A stretch of DNA of 64,000 nt, taken from contig NW_027192658.1 of assembly GCF_949987515.2 (NCBI RefSeq), positions 3,596,001 to 3,660,000 of the forward strand. The letters run 5' to 3'. The first letter of the stretch is position 1, and each line of letters begins with the position of its first letter. The notes beneath the pieces are model-generated. The model was given only the letters and a program-made list of their open reading frames with translations, did no database searches and had not been told where the DNA came from. Made by a program: the position numbers and the translations under genes. Origin of the DNA: Delphinus delphis. Taxonomy: Eukaryota; Chordata; Mammalia; Artiodactyla; Delphinidae. Positions 1 to 11,053 of the stretch are shown piece after piece.

Positions 1-1579
1 ATTTACTTACAAAGCAATATCACTCAGCAATGAAATCTGTGTCATCAGGCCCTTAGCAGCACAATGAGTGGATTCAGGTATGATGATTCTAACTGAAGTA
101 AGTCACACAGAAAAAGAAACATCATAAGATATCAGTAATACACGGAATGTAAACTTGGCTACACAGGAACTGAATTACAGAACAGAACAGGGTCTCAAAT
201 TTAGAAAACCAACTTATGCTTGCTTAAGGGGAAAGGTGAGTTGGGGTGCTGCATAAAACCAGAGATTGAAATGAGCACAGATAAAGTTCCTTAAGTCAAA
301 TATGGAATAGACAAGAGCTACTCCTTGCTCAACGAAATGGACTCAACACCGCATATTAAACGCCTAAGAATGTACCTGACTAGTAAGTATCTTAAAACCT
401 ATGGATTGCTATGTCTCCGAAAGAGAATCAAGCATGTGTACAGGGGCATAAACGCAGCAGTGATAGGATTGGAGAGGTTCGGTGAGCAAATGAAGACCCT
501 TTGAAGTCATATTGCATGGTACCCATTACACGGGTCTTAACTCTCCAGGTTTAAGGTATTCTTCCTTCAGCTAAAACATGCATGTGGAACCCAAGTATGA
601 TCAACCATGTGAACGGGAGACGTGTTCAAATATGTCTCAGTTGTCCTCCCCTGGTACTCGGGTGCAACATTCCAGACGCTTTACTAACATTCTCCCCACT
701 TGGAGAGTCAGTGCCTTTAACCTCCTGTTTGGCCCAGTTTGCCATTTCTGCGGAAGATGAACAGGAATAGCGAGAACCAATGAGAGGCTAGCTGGAGGTG
801 TCTGGACGGGCAAATTTAACTCTCATTTCCCACCAGGAAGAGGAAATAACCAAAGGCTCAGCGTGCCGTGCCGGAACCAGATTAGGGCCTGAAGCCATCC
901 TGCGGTGTTGCGGCCAGGTCACAAGAAAGCGAGTTGAAGAAAGGAGCTCAGGGGCACTGTAATTCACAAACCTGCAGAGTTATAAATGACAGCTATCGTC
1001 CAAAAATAGACTGAAGTAAGGCTGCCAAGAGGACTTGAAAGCGGGGCAGAATTGCAGGAAACCGATTTCAGGAGGTAGACTGGAATTGCATTGAAAGCAT
1101 AGGAAAAGAGGCAGAACGTCCACAATGATGCACTTGGCCTAAAAGGGCGTATGCGTTTTTTCCTGAATATATTCAGGAAAAAACGCATACGCCCTTTTTG
1201 GCCAACCAAGCAATCTTGCAAAGGAAATCTGAACTACAATGAAGTCTCACTTCCCCCCGGTCAAAAGGGCCATCTGAAAAAAGTGTAAAATCCAGAAAGG
1301 CAGGACAGGCCATGGAGAACTGGGAGCCTTGTTATGCTGATGGGCGGGATGTAAATTGCCAACAACCACTCGGGAGAAGTGTATGGTGTTTCCTGAAACA
1401 TCTAAAAAACAAAGCAACAGAACCTAGGGCACTTCCACTTATGGTCCTATAGCTTAGGGAAATTAAAATCAAAAAGACACAGCCACCCCAAAGTTTGGAA
1501 CGGCTCTGTTTACAAGAACCTCGTTTACAGTACAAGTTCAACATCGCAGAAAGTGAAAAATGGATAAAGAAGTTGTGGT
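1..1579 (+). repeat. Satellite monomer M1 (type A)
   Basis: It is 1579 bp long with a type A 5' segment. The palindrome at 1134-1205 has one mismatch (ggcct on the left). It carries the rare variants ttgccatttctgc and aagcaatcttgc (common form aagcaagcttgc). Its partner is M19. Confidence 0.9.
460..1133. other. Unassigned middle part of the monomer, no gene seen
   Basis: This stretch of M1, repeated in every monomer, matches no gene, RNA or transposon that I recognise. It contains several CpG sites (for example in ctgcggtgttgcggcc) and is where many copy-specific variants fall. Short open frames of 60-62 codons on the plus strand near 578-770 recur in only part of the monomers and are broken by single-base changes in the others, so they are not treated as genes. 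Confidence 0.6.
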
Positions 1580-1840
1580 ATTTACTTACAAAGCAATATC
1601 ACTCAGCAATGAAATCTGTGTCATCAGGCCCTTAGCAGCACAATGAGTGGATTCAGGTATGATGATTCTAACTGAAGTAAGTCACACAGAAAAAGAAACA
1701 TCATAAGATATCAGTAATACACGGAATGTAAACTTGGCTACACAGGAACTGAATTACAGAACAGAACAGGGTCTCAAATTTAGAAAACCAACTTATGCTT
1801 GCTTAAGGGGAAAGGTGAGTTGGGGTGCTGCATAAAACCA
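1215..1840 (+). mobile_element. Decayed LINE-1 fragment (ORF2 end plus 3' UTR), recurring in every monomer
   Basis: Read on the plus strand across the M1/M2 boundary, this segment follows the 3' end of a mammalian L1. At 1558-1614 one frame reads KWIKKLWYLLTKQYHSAMK, close to the WIKKMWYIYTMEYYSA motif near the end of L1 ORF2. Upstream, the DNA follows the ORF2 order: tacaatgaagtctcac, ggccatctgaaaaa, gatgtaaattgccaac, gtatggtgtttcctg, atcaaaaagacaca, ccccaaagttt. Downstream, gaagtaagtcacacag, aagatatcag, aacttggctacacaggaac and aaaggggaaagg-like steps follow the 3' UTR of artiodactyl/cetacean L1. Frameshifts and stops make it non-coding. The alignment is from memory. The same segment recurs about every 1579 bp to the window end. 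Confidence 0.8.
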
Positions 1841-3157
1841 GAGATTGAAATGAGCAGATATAAAGTTCCTTAAGCCAAATATGGAATAGACAAGAGCTAC
1901 TCCTTGCTCAACGAAATGGACTCAACACCGCATATTAAACGCCTAAGAATGTACCTGACTAGTAAGTATCGTAAAACCTATGGATTGCTATGTCTCCGAA
2001 AGAGAATCAAGCGTGTGTACAGGGGCATAAACGCAGCAGTGATAGGATTGGAGATGTTCGGTGAGCAAATGAAGACCCTTTGAAGTCATATTGCATGGTA
2101 CCCATTCCACAGGTTTCAAATACCCAGGTTTAAGGTATTCTTCCTTCAGCTAAAACATGCATGTAGAACCTAGAGTATGATCAACCATGTGATCGGGAGA
2201 CGTGTTCAAATATGTCTCAATTTTCGTACCCTGGTACTCGGGTGCAACATTCCAGACGCTTTACTAACACTCTCCCCACTTGGAGAGTCAGCGCCTTTAA
2301 CCTCCTGTTTGGCCCAGTTTGCAATTTCTGCGGAAGATGAACAGGAATAGCGAGAACCAATGAGAGACTAGCTGGAGGTGTCTGGACGGGCAAATTTAAC
2401 TCTCATTTCCCACCAGGAAGAGGAATTAACCAAAGGCTCAGCGTGCCGTGCCGGAACCAGATTAGGGCCTGAAGCCATCCTGCGGTGTTGCGGCCACGTC
2501 ACAAGAAAGCGAGTTGAAGAAAGGAGCTCAGGGGCACTGTAATTCACAAACCTGCAGAGTTATAAATGACAGCTATCGTCCAAAAATAGACTGAAGTAAG
2601 GCTGCCAAGAGGACTTGAAAGCGGGGCAGAATTGCAAGAAACCGATTTCAGGAGGTAGACTGGAATTGCATTGAAAGCATAGGAAAAGAGGCAGAACGTC
2701 CACAATGATGCACTTGGCCAAAAAGGGCGTATGCGTTTTTTCCTGAATATATTCAGGAAAAAACGCATACGCCCTTTTTGGCCAACCAAGCAAGCTTGCA
2801 AAGGAAATCTGCACTACAATGAAGTCTCACTTCCCCCCGGTCAAAAGGGCCATCTGAAAAAAGTGTAAAATCCAGAAAGGCAACAGGCCATTGAGAACTG
2901 GGAGCCTTGTTATGCTGATGGGCGGGATGTAAATTGCCAACAGACACTTGGGAGAAGTGTATGGTGTTTCCTGAAACATCTAAAAAACAAAGCAACAGAG
3001 CCTAGGGCACTGCCACTTATGGTCCTATAGCTTAGGGAAATTAAAATCAAAAAGACACAGCCACCCCAAAGTTTGGGACGCCTCTGTTTACAAGAACCTC
3101 GTTTACAGTACAAGTTCAGCATCGCAGAAAGTGAAAAATGGATAAAGAAGTTGTGGT
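1580..3157 (+). repeat. Satellite monomer M2 (type A)
   Basis: It is 1578 bp long with a perfect palindrome at 2714-2785. It shows gagcagatata near 1852 in place of gagcacagata, atgttcgg in place of aggttcgg, tgtagaacc, and a gcaacaggccattgag 3' part. Its partner is M20. Confidence 0.9.
2714..2785. repeat. 72-bp perfect palindrome (reference copy, in M2)
   Basis: The two 36-base arms are exact reverse complements with no spacer. The outer edge is ttggccaaaaaggg on the left and ccctttttggccaa on the right, and the centre is gaatatattc at 2745-2754. The same structure lies about 1134 bp into every complete monomer. It is perfect in M2-M6, M13, M15-M18, M20, M22, M23, M26, M31, M33-M36 and M38-M40, and has one or two mismatches in the other 18. 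As DNA it could extrude a cruciform; as RNA it would fold into a long hairpin. It lies within about 30 bp of the upstream edge of the L1-derived part. Confidence 0.95.
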
Positions 3158-4735
3158 ATTTACTTACAAAGCAATATCACTCAGCAATGAAATCTGTGTC
3201 ATCAGGCCCTTAGCAGCACAATGAGTGGATTCAGGTATGATGATTCTAACTGAAATAAGTCACACAGAAAAGAAACATCATAAGATATCAGTAATACACG
3301 GAATGTAAACTTGGCTACACAGGAACTGAATTACAGAACAGAACAGGGTCTCAAATTTAGAAAACCAACTTAGGCTTGCTTAAGGGTAAAGGTGAGTTGG
3401 GGTTCTACATAAAACCAGAGATTGAAATGAGCACAGATAAAGTTCCTTAAGTCAAATATGGAATAGACAAGAGCTACTCCTTGCTCAACGAAATGGACTC
3501 AACACCGCATATTAAACGCCTAAGAATGTACCTGACTAGTAAGTATCGTAAAACCTATGTATTGCTATGTCTCCAAAAGAGAATCAAGCATGTGTACAGG
3601 GGCATAAACGCAGCAGTGATAGGATTGGAGAGGTTCGGTGAGCAAATGAAGACCCTTTGAAGTCATATTGCATGGTACCCATTCCACGGGTCTCAACTCT
3701 CCAGGTTTAAGGTATTCTTCCTTCAGCTAAAACATGCATGTGGAACCCAAGTATGATCAACCATGTGAACGGGAGACGTGTTCAAATATGTCTCAGTTTT
3801 CCTCCCCTGGTACTCGGGTGCAACATTCCAGACGCTTTACTAACACTCTCCCCACTTGGAGAGTCAGCGCCTTTAACCTCCTGTTTGGCCCAGTTTGCAA
3901 TTTCTGCGGAAGATGAACAGGAATAGTGAGAACCAATGAGAGACTAGCTGGAGGTGTCTGGACGGGCAAATTTAACTCTCATTTCCCACCAGGAAGAGGA
4001 ATTAACCAAAGGCTCAGCATGCCGGGCCGGAACCAGATTAGGGCCTGAAGCCATCCTGCGGTGTTGCGGCCAGGTCACAAGAAAGCGAGTTGAAGAAAGG
4101 AGCTCAGGGGCACTGTAATTCACAAACCTGCAGAGTTATAAATGACAGCTATCGTCCAAAAATAGACTGAAGTAAGGCTGCCAAGAGGACTTGAAAGCGG
4201 GGCAGAATTGCAAGAAACCGATTTCAGGAGGTAGACTGGAATTGCATTGAAAGCATAGGAAAAGAGGCAGAACGTCCACAATGATGCACTTGGCCAAAAA
4301 GGGCGTATGCGTTTTTTCCTGAATATATTCAGGAAAAAACGCATACGCCCTTTTTGGCCAACCAAGCAAGCTTGCAAAGGAAATCTGCACTACAATGAAG
4401 TCTCACTTCCCCCCGGTCAAAAGGGCCATCTGAAAAAAGTGTAAAATCCAGAAAGGCAGGACAGGCCATGGACAACTGGGAGCCTTGTTATGCTGATGGG
4501 CGGGATGTAAATTGCCAACAACCACTCGGGAGAAGTGTATGGTGTTTCCTGAAACATCTAAAAAACAAAGCAACAGAACCTAGGGCACTTCCACTTATGG
4601 TCCTATAGCTTAGGGAAATTAAAATCAAAAAGACACAGCCACCCCAAAGTTTGGAACGGCTCTGTTTACAAGAACCTCGTTTACAGTACAAGTTCAACAT
4701 CGCAGAAAGTGAAAAATGGATAAAGAAGTTGTGGT
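3158..4735 (+). repeat. Satellite monomer M3 (type A)
   Basis: It is 1578 bp long with a perfect palindrome at 4290-4361. It lacks one A in cacagaaaagaaac, and has ggttctacat and the atagtgagaacc change. Its partner is M21. Confidence 0.9.
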
Positions 4736-6314
4736 ATTTACTTACAAAGCAATATCACTCAGCAATGAAATCTGTGTCATCAGGCCCTTAGCAGCACAAT
4801 GAGTGGATTCAGGTATGATGATTCTAACTGAAGTAAGTCACACAGAAAAAGAAACATCATAAGATATCAGTAATACACGGAATGTAAACTTGGCTACACA
4901 GGAACTGAATTACAGAACAGAACAGGGTCTCAAATTTAGAAAACCAACTTATGCTTGCTTAAGGGTAAAGGTGAGTTGGGGTGCTGCATAAAACCAGAGA
5001 TTGAAATGAGCACAGATAAAGTTCCTTAAGCCAAATATGGAATAGACAAGAGCTACTCCTTGCTCAACGAAATGGACTCAACACCGCATATTAAACGCCT
5101 AAGAATGTACCTGACTAGTAAGTATCTTAAAACCTATGGATTGCTATGTCTCCGAAAGAGAATCAAGCATGTGTACAGGGGCATAAACGCAGCAGTGATA
5201 GGATTGGAGAGGTTCGGTGAGCAAATGAAGACCCTTTGAAGTCATATTGCATGGTACCCATTACACGGGTCTTAACTCTCCAGGTTTAAGGTATTCTTCC
5301 TTCAGCTAAAACATGCATGTGGAACCCAAGTATGATCAACCATGTGAACGGGAGACGTGTTCAAATATGTCTCAGTTTTCCTCCCCTGGTACTCGGGTGC
5401 AACATTCCAGACGCTTTACTAACACTCTCCCCACTTGGAGAGTCAGCGCCTTTAACCTCCTGTTTGGCCCAGTTTGCAATTTCTGCGGAAGATGAACAGG
5501 AATAGCGAGAACCAATGAGAGGCTAGCTGGAGGTGTCTGGACGGGCAAATTTAACTCTCATTTCCCACCAGGAAGAGGAAATAACCAAAGGCTCAGCGTG
5601 CCGTGCTGGAACCAGATTAGGGCCTGAAGCCATCCTGCGGTGTTGCGGCCAGGTCACAAGAAAGCAAGTTGAAGAAAGGAGCTCAGGGGCACTGTAATTC
5701 ACAAACCTGCAGATTTATAAATGACAGCTATCGTCCAAAAATAGACTGAAGTAAGGCTGCCAAGAGGACTTGAAAGCGGGGCAGAATTGCAGGAAACCGA
5801 TTTCAGGAGGTAGACTGGAATTGCATTGAAAGCATAGGAAAAGAGGCAGAACGTCCACAATGATGCACTTGGCCAAAAAGGGCGTATGCGTTTTTTCCTG
5901 AATATATTCAGGAAAAAACGCATACGCCCTTTTTGGCCAACCAAGCAAGCTTGCAAAGGAAATCTGCACTACAATGAAGTCTCACTTCCCCCCGGTCAAA
6001 AGGGCCATCTGAAAAAAGTGTAAAATCCAGAAAGGCAGGACAGGCCATGGAGAACTGGGAGCCTTGTTATGCTGATGGGCGGGATGTAAATTGCCAACAG
6101 ACACTCGGGAGAAGTGTATGGTGTTTCCTGAAACATCAAAAAAACAAAGCAACAGAGCCTAGGGCACTGCCACTTATGGTCCTATAGCTTAGGGAAATTA
6201 AAATCAAAAAGACACAGCCACCCCAAAGTTTGGGACGCCTCTGTTTACAAGAACCTCGTTTACAGTACAAGTTCAACATCGCAGAAAGTGAAAAATGGAT
6301 AAAGAAGTTGTGGT
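4736..6314 (+). repeat. Satellite monomer M4 (type A)
   Basis: It is 1579 bp long with a perfect palindrome at 5869-5940. It carries aagcaagttg (a CpG-type change), cagatttata and acatcaaaaaaac. Its partner is M22. Confidence 0.9.
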
Positions 6315-7894
6315 ATTTACTTACAAAGCAATATCACTCAGCAATGAAATCTGTGTCATCAGGCCCTTAGCAGCACAATGAGTGGATTCAGGTATGATGA
6401 TTCTAACTGAAATAAGTCACACAGAAAAAGAAACATCATAAGATATCAGTAATACACGGAATGTAAACTTGGCTACACAGGAACTGAATTACAGAACAGA
6501 ACAGGGTCTCCAATTTAGAAAACCAACTTATGCTTGCTTAAGGGGAAAGGTGAGTTGGGGTGCTGCATAAAACCAGAGATTGAAATGAGCACAGATAAAG
6601 TTCCTTAAGTCAAATATGGAATAGACAAGAGCTACTCCTTGCTCAACGAAATGGACTCAACACCGCATATTAAACGCCTAAGAATGTACCTGACTAGTAA
6701 GTATCGTAAAACCTATGGATTGCTATGTCTCCGAAAGAGAATCAAGCATGTGTACAGGGGCATAAACGCAGCAGTGATAGGATTGGAGAGGTTCGGTGAG
6801 CAAATGAAGACCCTTTGAAGTCATATTGCATGGTACCCATTCCACGGGTTTCAACTACCCAGGTTTTAGGTATTCTTCCTTCAGCTAAAACATGCATGTG
6901 GAACCCAGAGTATGATCAACCATGTGATCGGGAGACGTGTTCAAATATGTGTCAGTTTTCCTCCCCTGGTACTCGGGTGCAACATTCCAGACGCCTTACT
7001 AACTCTCTCCCCACTTGGAGAGTCAGCGCCTTTAACCTCCTGTTTGGCACAGTTTGCAATTTCTGCGGAAGATGAACAGGAATAGCGAGAACCAATGAGA
7101 GGCTAGCTGGAGGTGTCTGGACGGGCAAATTTAACTCTCATTTCCCACCAGGAAGAGGAATTAACCAAAGGCTCAGCGTGCCATGCCGGAACCAGATTAG
7201 GGCCTGAAGCCATCCTGCGGTGTTGCGGCCAGCTCAAAAGAAAGCGAGTTGAAGAAAGGAGCTCAGGGGCACTGTAATTCACAAACCTGCAGAGTTATAA
7301 ATGACAGCTATCGTCCAAAAATAGACTGAAGTAAGGCTGCCAAGAGGACTTGAAAGCGGGGCAGAATTGCAGGAAACCGATTTCAGGAGGTAGACTGGAA
7401 TTGCATTGAAAGCATAGGAAAAGAGGCAGAACGTCCACAATGATGCACTTGGCCAAAAAGGGCGTATGCGTGTTTTCCTGAATATATTCAGGAAAACACG
7501 CATACGCCCTTTTTGGCCAACCAAGCAAGCTTGCAAAGGAAATCTGCACTGCAATGAAGTCTCACTTCCCCCCGGTCAAAAGGGCCATCTGAAAAAAGTG
7601 TAAAATCCAGAAAGGCAGGACAGGCCATGGAGAACTGGGAGCCTTGTTATGCTGATGGGCGGGATGTAAATTGCCAACAACCACTCGGGAGAAGTGTATG
7701 GTGTTTCCTGAAACATCTAAAAAACAAAGCAACAGAACCTAGGGCACTTCCACTTATGGTCCTATAGCTTAGGGAAATTAAAATCAAAAAGACACAGCCA
7801 CCCCAAAGTTTGGAACGGCTCTGTTTACAAGAACCTCATTTACAGTACAAGTTCAACATCGCAGAAAGTGAAAAATGGATAAAGAAGTTGTGGT
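6315..7894 (+). repeat. Satellite monomer M5 (type A)
   Basis: It is 1580 bp long. The palindrome at 7449-7520 is perfect with both arms changed. It carries atgtgtcag, ctaactctctcc, tttggcacag, the gcaatg marker after the palindrome and cctcatttac. Its partner M23 looks identical by eye. Confidence 0.9.
7449..7520. repeat. Palindrome with matched changes in both arms (M5)
   Basis: The left arm reads gcgtgttttcc and the right arm ggaaaacacgc, where the common form has gcgttttttcc and ggaaaaaacgc. Both arms changed together, so the palindrome stays perfect over 72 bp. The same paired state occurs at 9029-9100, 35874-35945 and 40612-40683. Confidence 0.9.
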
Positions 7895-9474
7895 ATTCAC
7901 TTACAAAGCAATATCACTCAGCAATGAAATCTGTGTCATCAGTCCCTTAGCAGCACAATGAGTGGATTCAGGTATGATGATTCTAACTGAAATAAGTCAC
8001 ACAGAAAAAGAAACATCATAAGATATCAGTAATACACGGAATGGAAACTTGGCTACACAGGAACTGAATTACAGAACAGAACAGGGTCTCAAATTTAGAA
8101 AAACAACTTATGCTTGCTTAAGGGTAACGGTGAGTTGGGGTGCTGCATAAAACCAGAGATTGAAATGAGCACAGATAAAGTTCCTTAAGCCAAATATGGA
8201 ATAGACAAGAGCTACTCCTTGCTCAACGAAATGGACTCAACACCGCATATTAAACGCCTAAGAATGTACCTGACTTGTAAGTATCTTAAAACCTATGGAT
8301 TGCTATGTCTCCGAAAGAGAATCAAGCATGAGTACAGGGGCATAAACGCAGCAGTGATAGGATTGGAGAGGTGCGGTGAGCAAATGAAGACCCTTTGAAG
8401 TCATATTGCATGGTACCCATTCCACGGGTTTCAACTACAGAGGTTTAAGGTATTCTTCCTTCAGCTAAAACATGCATGTGGAACCTAGAGTATGATCAAC
8501 CATGTGATCGGGAGACGTGTTCAAATATGTCTCAGTTTTCGTACCCTGGTACTCGGGTGCAACATTCCAGACGCTTTACTAACACTCTCCCCACTTGGAG
8601 CGTCAGTCCCTTTAACATCCTGTTTGGCCCAGTTTGCAATTTCTGCGGAAGATGAACAGGAATAGCGAGAACCAATGAGAGGCTAGCTGGAGGTGTCTGG
8701 ACGGGCAAATTTAACTCTCATTTCCCACCAGGAAGAGGAAATAACCAAAGGCTCAGCGTGCCATGCCGGAACCATATTAGGGCCTGAAGCCATCCTGCGG
8801 TGTTGCGGCCAGCTCAAAAGAAAGCGAGTTGAAGAAAGGAGCTCAGGGGCACTGTAATTCACAAACCTGCAGAGTTATAAATGACAGCTATCGTCCACAA
8901 ATAGACTGAAGTAAGGCTGCCAAGAGGACTTGAAAGCGGGGCAGAATTGCAGGAAACCGATTTCAGGAGGTAGACTGGAATTGCATTGAAAGCATAGGAA
9001 AAGAGGCAGAACGTCCACAATGATGCACTTGGCCAAAAAGGGCGTATGCGTGTTTTCCTGAATATATTCAGGAAAACACGCATACGCCCTTTTTGGCCAA
9101 CCAAGCAAGCTTGCAAAGGAAATCTGCACTGCAATGAAGTCTCACTTCCCCCCGGTCAAAAGGGCCATCTGAAAAAAGTGTAAAATCCAGAAAGGCAGGA
9201 CAGGCCATGGAGAACTGGGAGCCTTGTTATGCTGATGGGCGGGATGTAAATTGCCAACAACCACTCGGGAGAAGTGTATGGTGTTTCCTGAAACATCTAA
9301 AAAACAAAGCAACAGAACCTAGGGCACTTCCACTTATGGTCCTATAGCTTAGGGAAATTAAAATCAAAAAGACACAGCCACCCCAAAGTTTGGGACGCCT
9401 CTGGTTACAAGAACCTCGTTTACAGTACAAGTTCAACATCGCAGAAAGTGAAAAATGGATAAAGAAGTTGTGGT
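7895..9474 (+). repeat. Satellite monomer M6 (type B, mosaic)
   Basis: It is 1580 bp long with a type B 5' segment (attcac, agtccc, acttgtaag, gtgcgg). The palindrome at 9029-9100 has both arms changed. It has M5-like sequence from the palindrome to about 9340, then the gggacgcctctgg ending of the M7 group. Its positional partner M24 lacks the M5-like tract. Confidence 0.9.
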
Positions 9475-11053
9475 ATTTACTTACAAAGCAATATCACTCA
9501 GCAATGAAATCTGTGTCATCAGGCCCTTAGCAGCACAATGAGTGGATTCAGGTATGATGATTCTAACTGAAATAAGTCACACAGAAAAAGAAACATCATA
9601 AGATATCAGTAATACACGGAATGGAAACTTGGCTACACAGGAACTGAATTACAGAACAGAACAGGGTCTCAAATTTAGAAAAACAACTTATGCTTGCTTA
9701 AGAGTAACGGTGAGTTGGGGTGCTGCATAAAACCAGAGATTGAAATGAGCACAGATAAAGTTCCTTAAGTCAAATATGGAATAGACAAGAGCTACTCCTT
9801 GCTCAACGAAATGGACTCAACACCGCATATTAAACGCCTAAGAATGTACCTGACTAGTAAGTATCGTAAAACCTATGGATTGCTATGTCTCCGAAAGAGA
9901 ATCAAGCATGTGTACAGGGGCATAAACGCAGCAGTGATAGGATTGGAGAGGTGCGGTGAGCAAATGAAGACCCTTTGAAGTCATATTGCATGGTACCCAT
10001 TCCACGGGTCTCAACTCTCCAGGTTTAAGGTATTCTTCCTTCAGCTAAAACATGCATGTGGAACCCAAGTATGATCAACCATGTGAACGGGAGACGTGTT
10101 CAAATATGTCTCAGTTTTCCTCCCCTGGTACTCGGGTGCAACATTCCAGATGCTTTACTAACACTCTCCCCACTTGGAGAGTCAGTGCCTTTAACCTCCT
10201 GTTTGGCCCAGTTTGCAATTTCTGCGGAAGATGAACAGGAATAGCGAGAACCAATGAGAGGCTAGCTGGAGGTGTCTGGACGGGCAAATTTAACTCTCAT
10301 TTCCCACCAGGAAGAGGAAATAACCAAAGGCTCAGCGTGCCGTACCGGAACCAGATTAGGGCCTGAAGCCATCCTGCGGTGTTGCGGCCAGCTCAAAAGA
10401 AAGCGAGTTGAAGAAAGGAGCTCAGGGGCACTGTAATTCACAAACCTGCAGAGTTATAAATGACAGCTATTGTCCAAAAATAGACTGAAGTAAGGCTGCC
10501 AAGAGGACTTGAAAGCGGGGCAGAATTGCAGGAAACCGATTTCAGGAGGTAGACTGGAATTGCATTGAAAGCATAGGAAAAGAGGCAGAACGTCCACAAT
10601 GATGCACTTGGCCAAAAAGGGCGTATGCATGTTTTCCTGAATATATTCAGGAAAAAACGCATACGCCCTTTTTGGCCAACCAAGCAAGCTTGCAAAGGAA
10701 ATCTGCACTACAATGAAGTCTCACTTCCCCCCGGTCAAAAGGGCCATCTGAAAAAAGTGTAAAATCCAGAAAGGCAGGACAGGCCATGGAGAACTGGGAG
10801 CCTTGTTATGCTGATGGGCGGGATGTAAATTGCCAACAACCACTCGGGAGAAGTGTATGGTGTTTCCTGAAACATCTAAAAAACAAAGCAACAGAGCCTA
10901 GGGCACTGCCACTTATGGTCCTATAGCTTAGGGAAATTAAAATCAAAAAGACACAGCCACCCCAAAGTTTGGGACGCCTCTGGTTACAAGAACCTCGTTT
11001 ACAGTACAAGTTCAACATCGCAGAAAGTGAAAAATGGATAAAGAAGTTGTGGT
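9475..11053 (+). repeat. Satellite monomer M7 (type A with a type B patch)
   Basis: It is 1579 bp long. It starts as type A, switches to type B markers (aatggaaac, aaaaac, agagtaacgg) near 9622-9712, returns to actagtaag, and has gtgcgg near 9953. The palindrome at 10608-10679 has two mismatches. Its positional partner M25 lacks the type B patch. Confidence 0.9.
10608..10679. repeat. Palindrome with left-arm variant only (M7)
   Basis: The left arm reads gcatgttttcc but the right arm keeps the common ggaaaaaacgc, giving two mismatches. The same half-changed form is at 37454-37525, 39033-39104 and 42191-42262. The left arm looks like the M5 form with a CpG-type G to A change. Confidence 0.9.

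Noticed and set aside
310..350. CENP-B-box-like sequence (reverse strand of ctccttgctcaacgaaatgg)
   Set aside because: TTCG is present but the required A and CGGG positions do not match. Another TTCG with a downstream CGGG, in the ttcgtaccctggtactcggg variant, has the wrong spacing. No canonical box was found.
578..770. Two overlapping plus-strand frames of 60-62 codons, present in about half the monomers
   Set aside because: They are overlapping frames of the same satellite sequence, are disrupted by single changes in other monomers, and resemble no protein family.
1134..1205. Palindrome read as a bacterial-type terminator or a microRNA precursor
   Set aside because: The context is a mammalian satellite. 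There is no loop and no precursor-like bulges, and the DNA is a perfect palindrome rather than a stem-loop gene.
964..1221. Minus-strand open frame of 85 codons that recurs in nearly every monomer
   Set aside because: It runs through the palindrome and into the unassigned part, varies only because the satellite repeats, has no homology I know, and is broken in some monomers (for example by one extra base near M11 and M15). It is a repeat of non-coding DNA.
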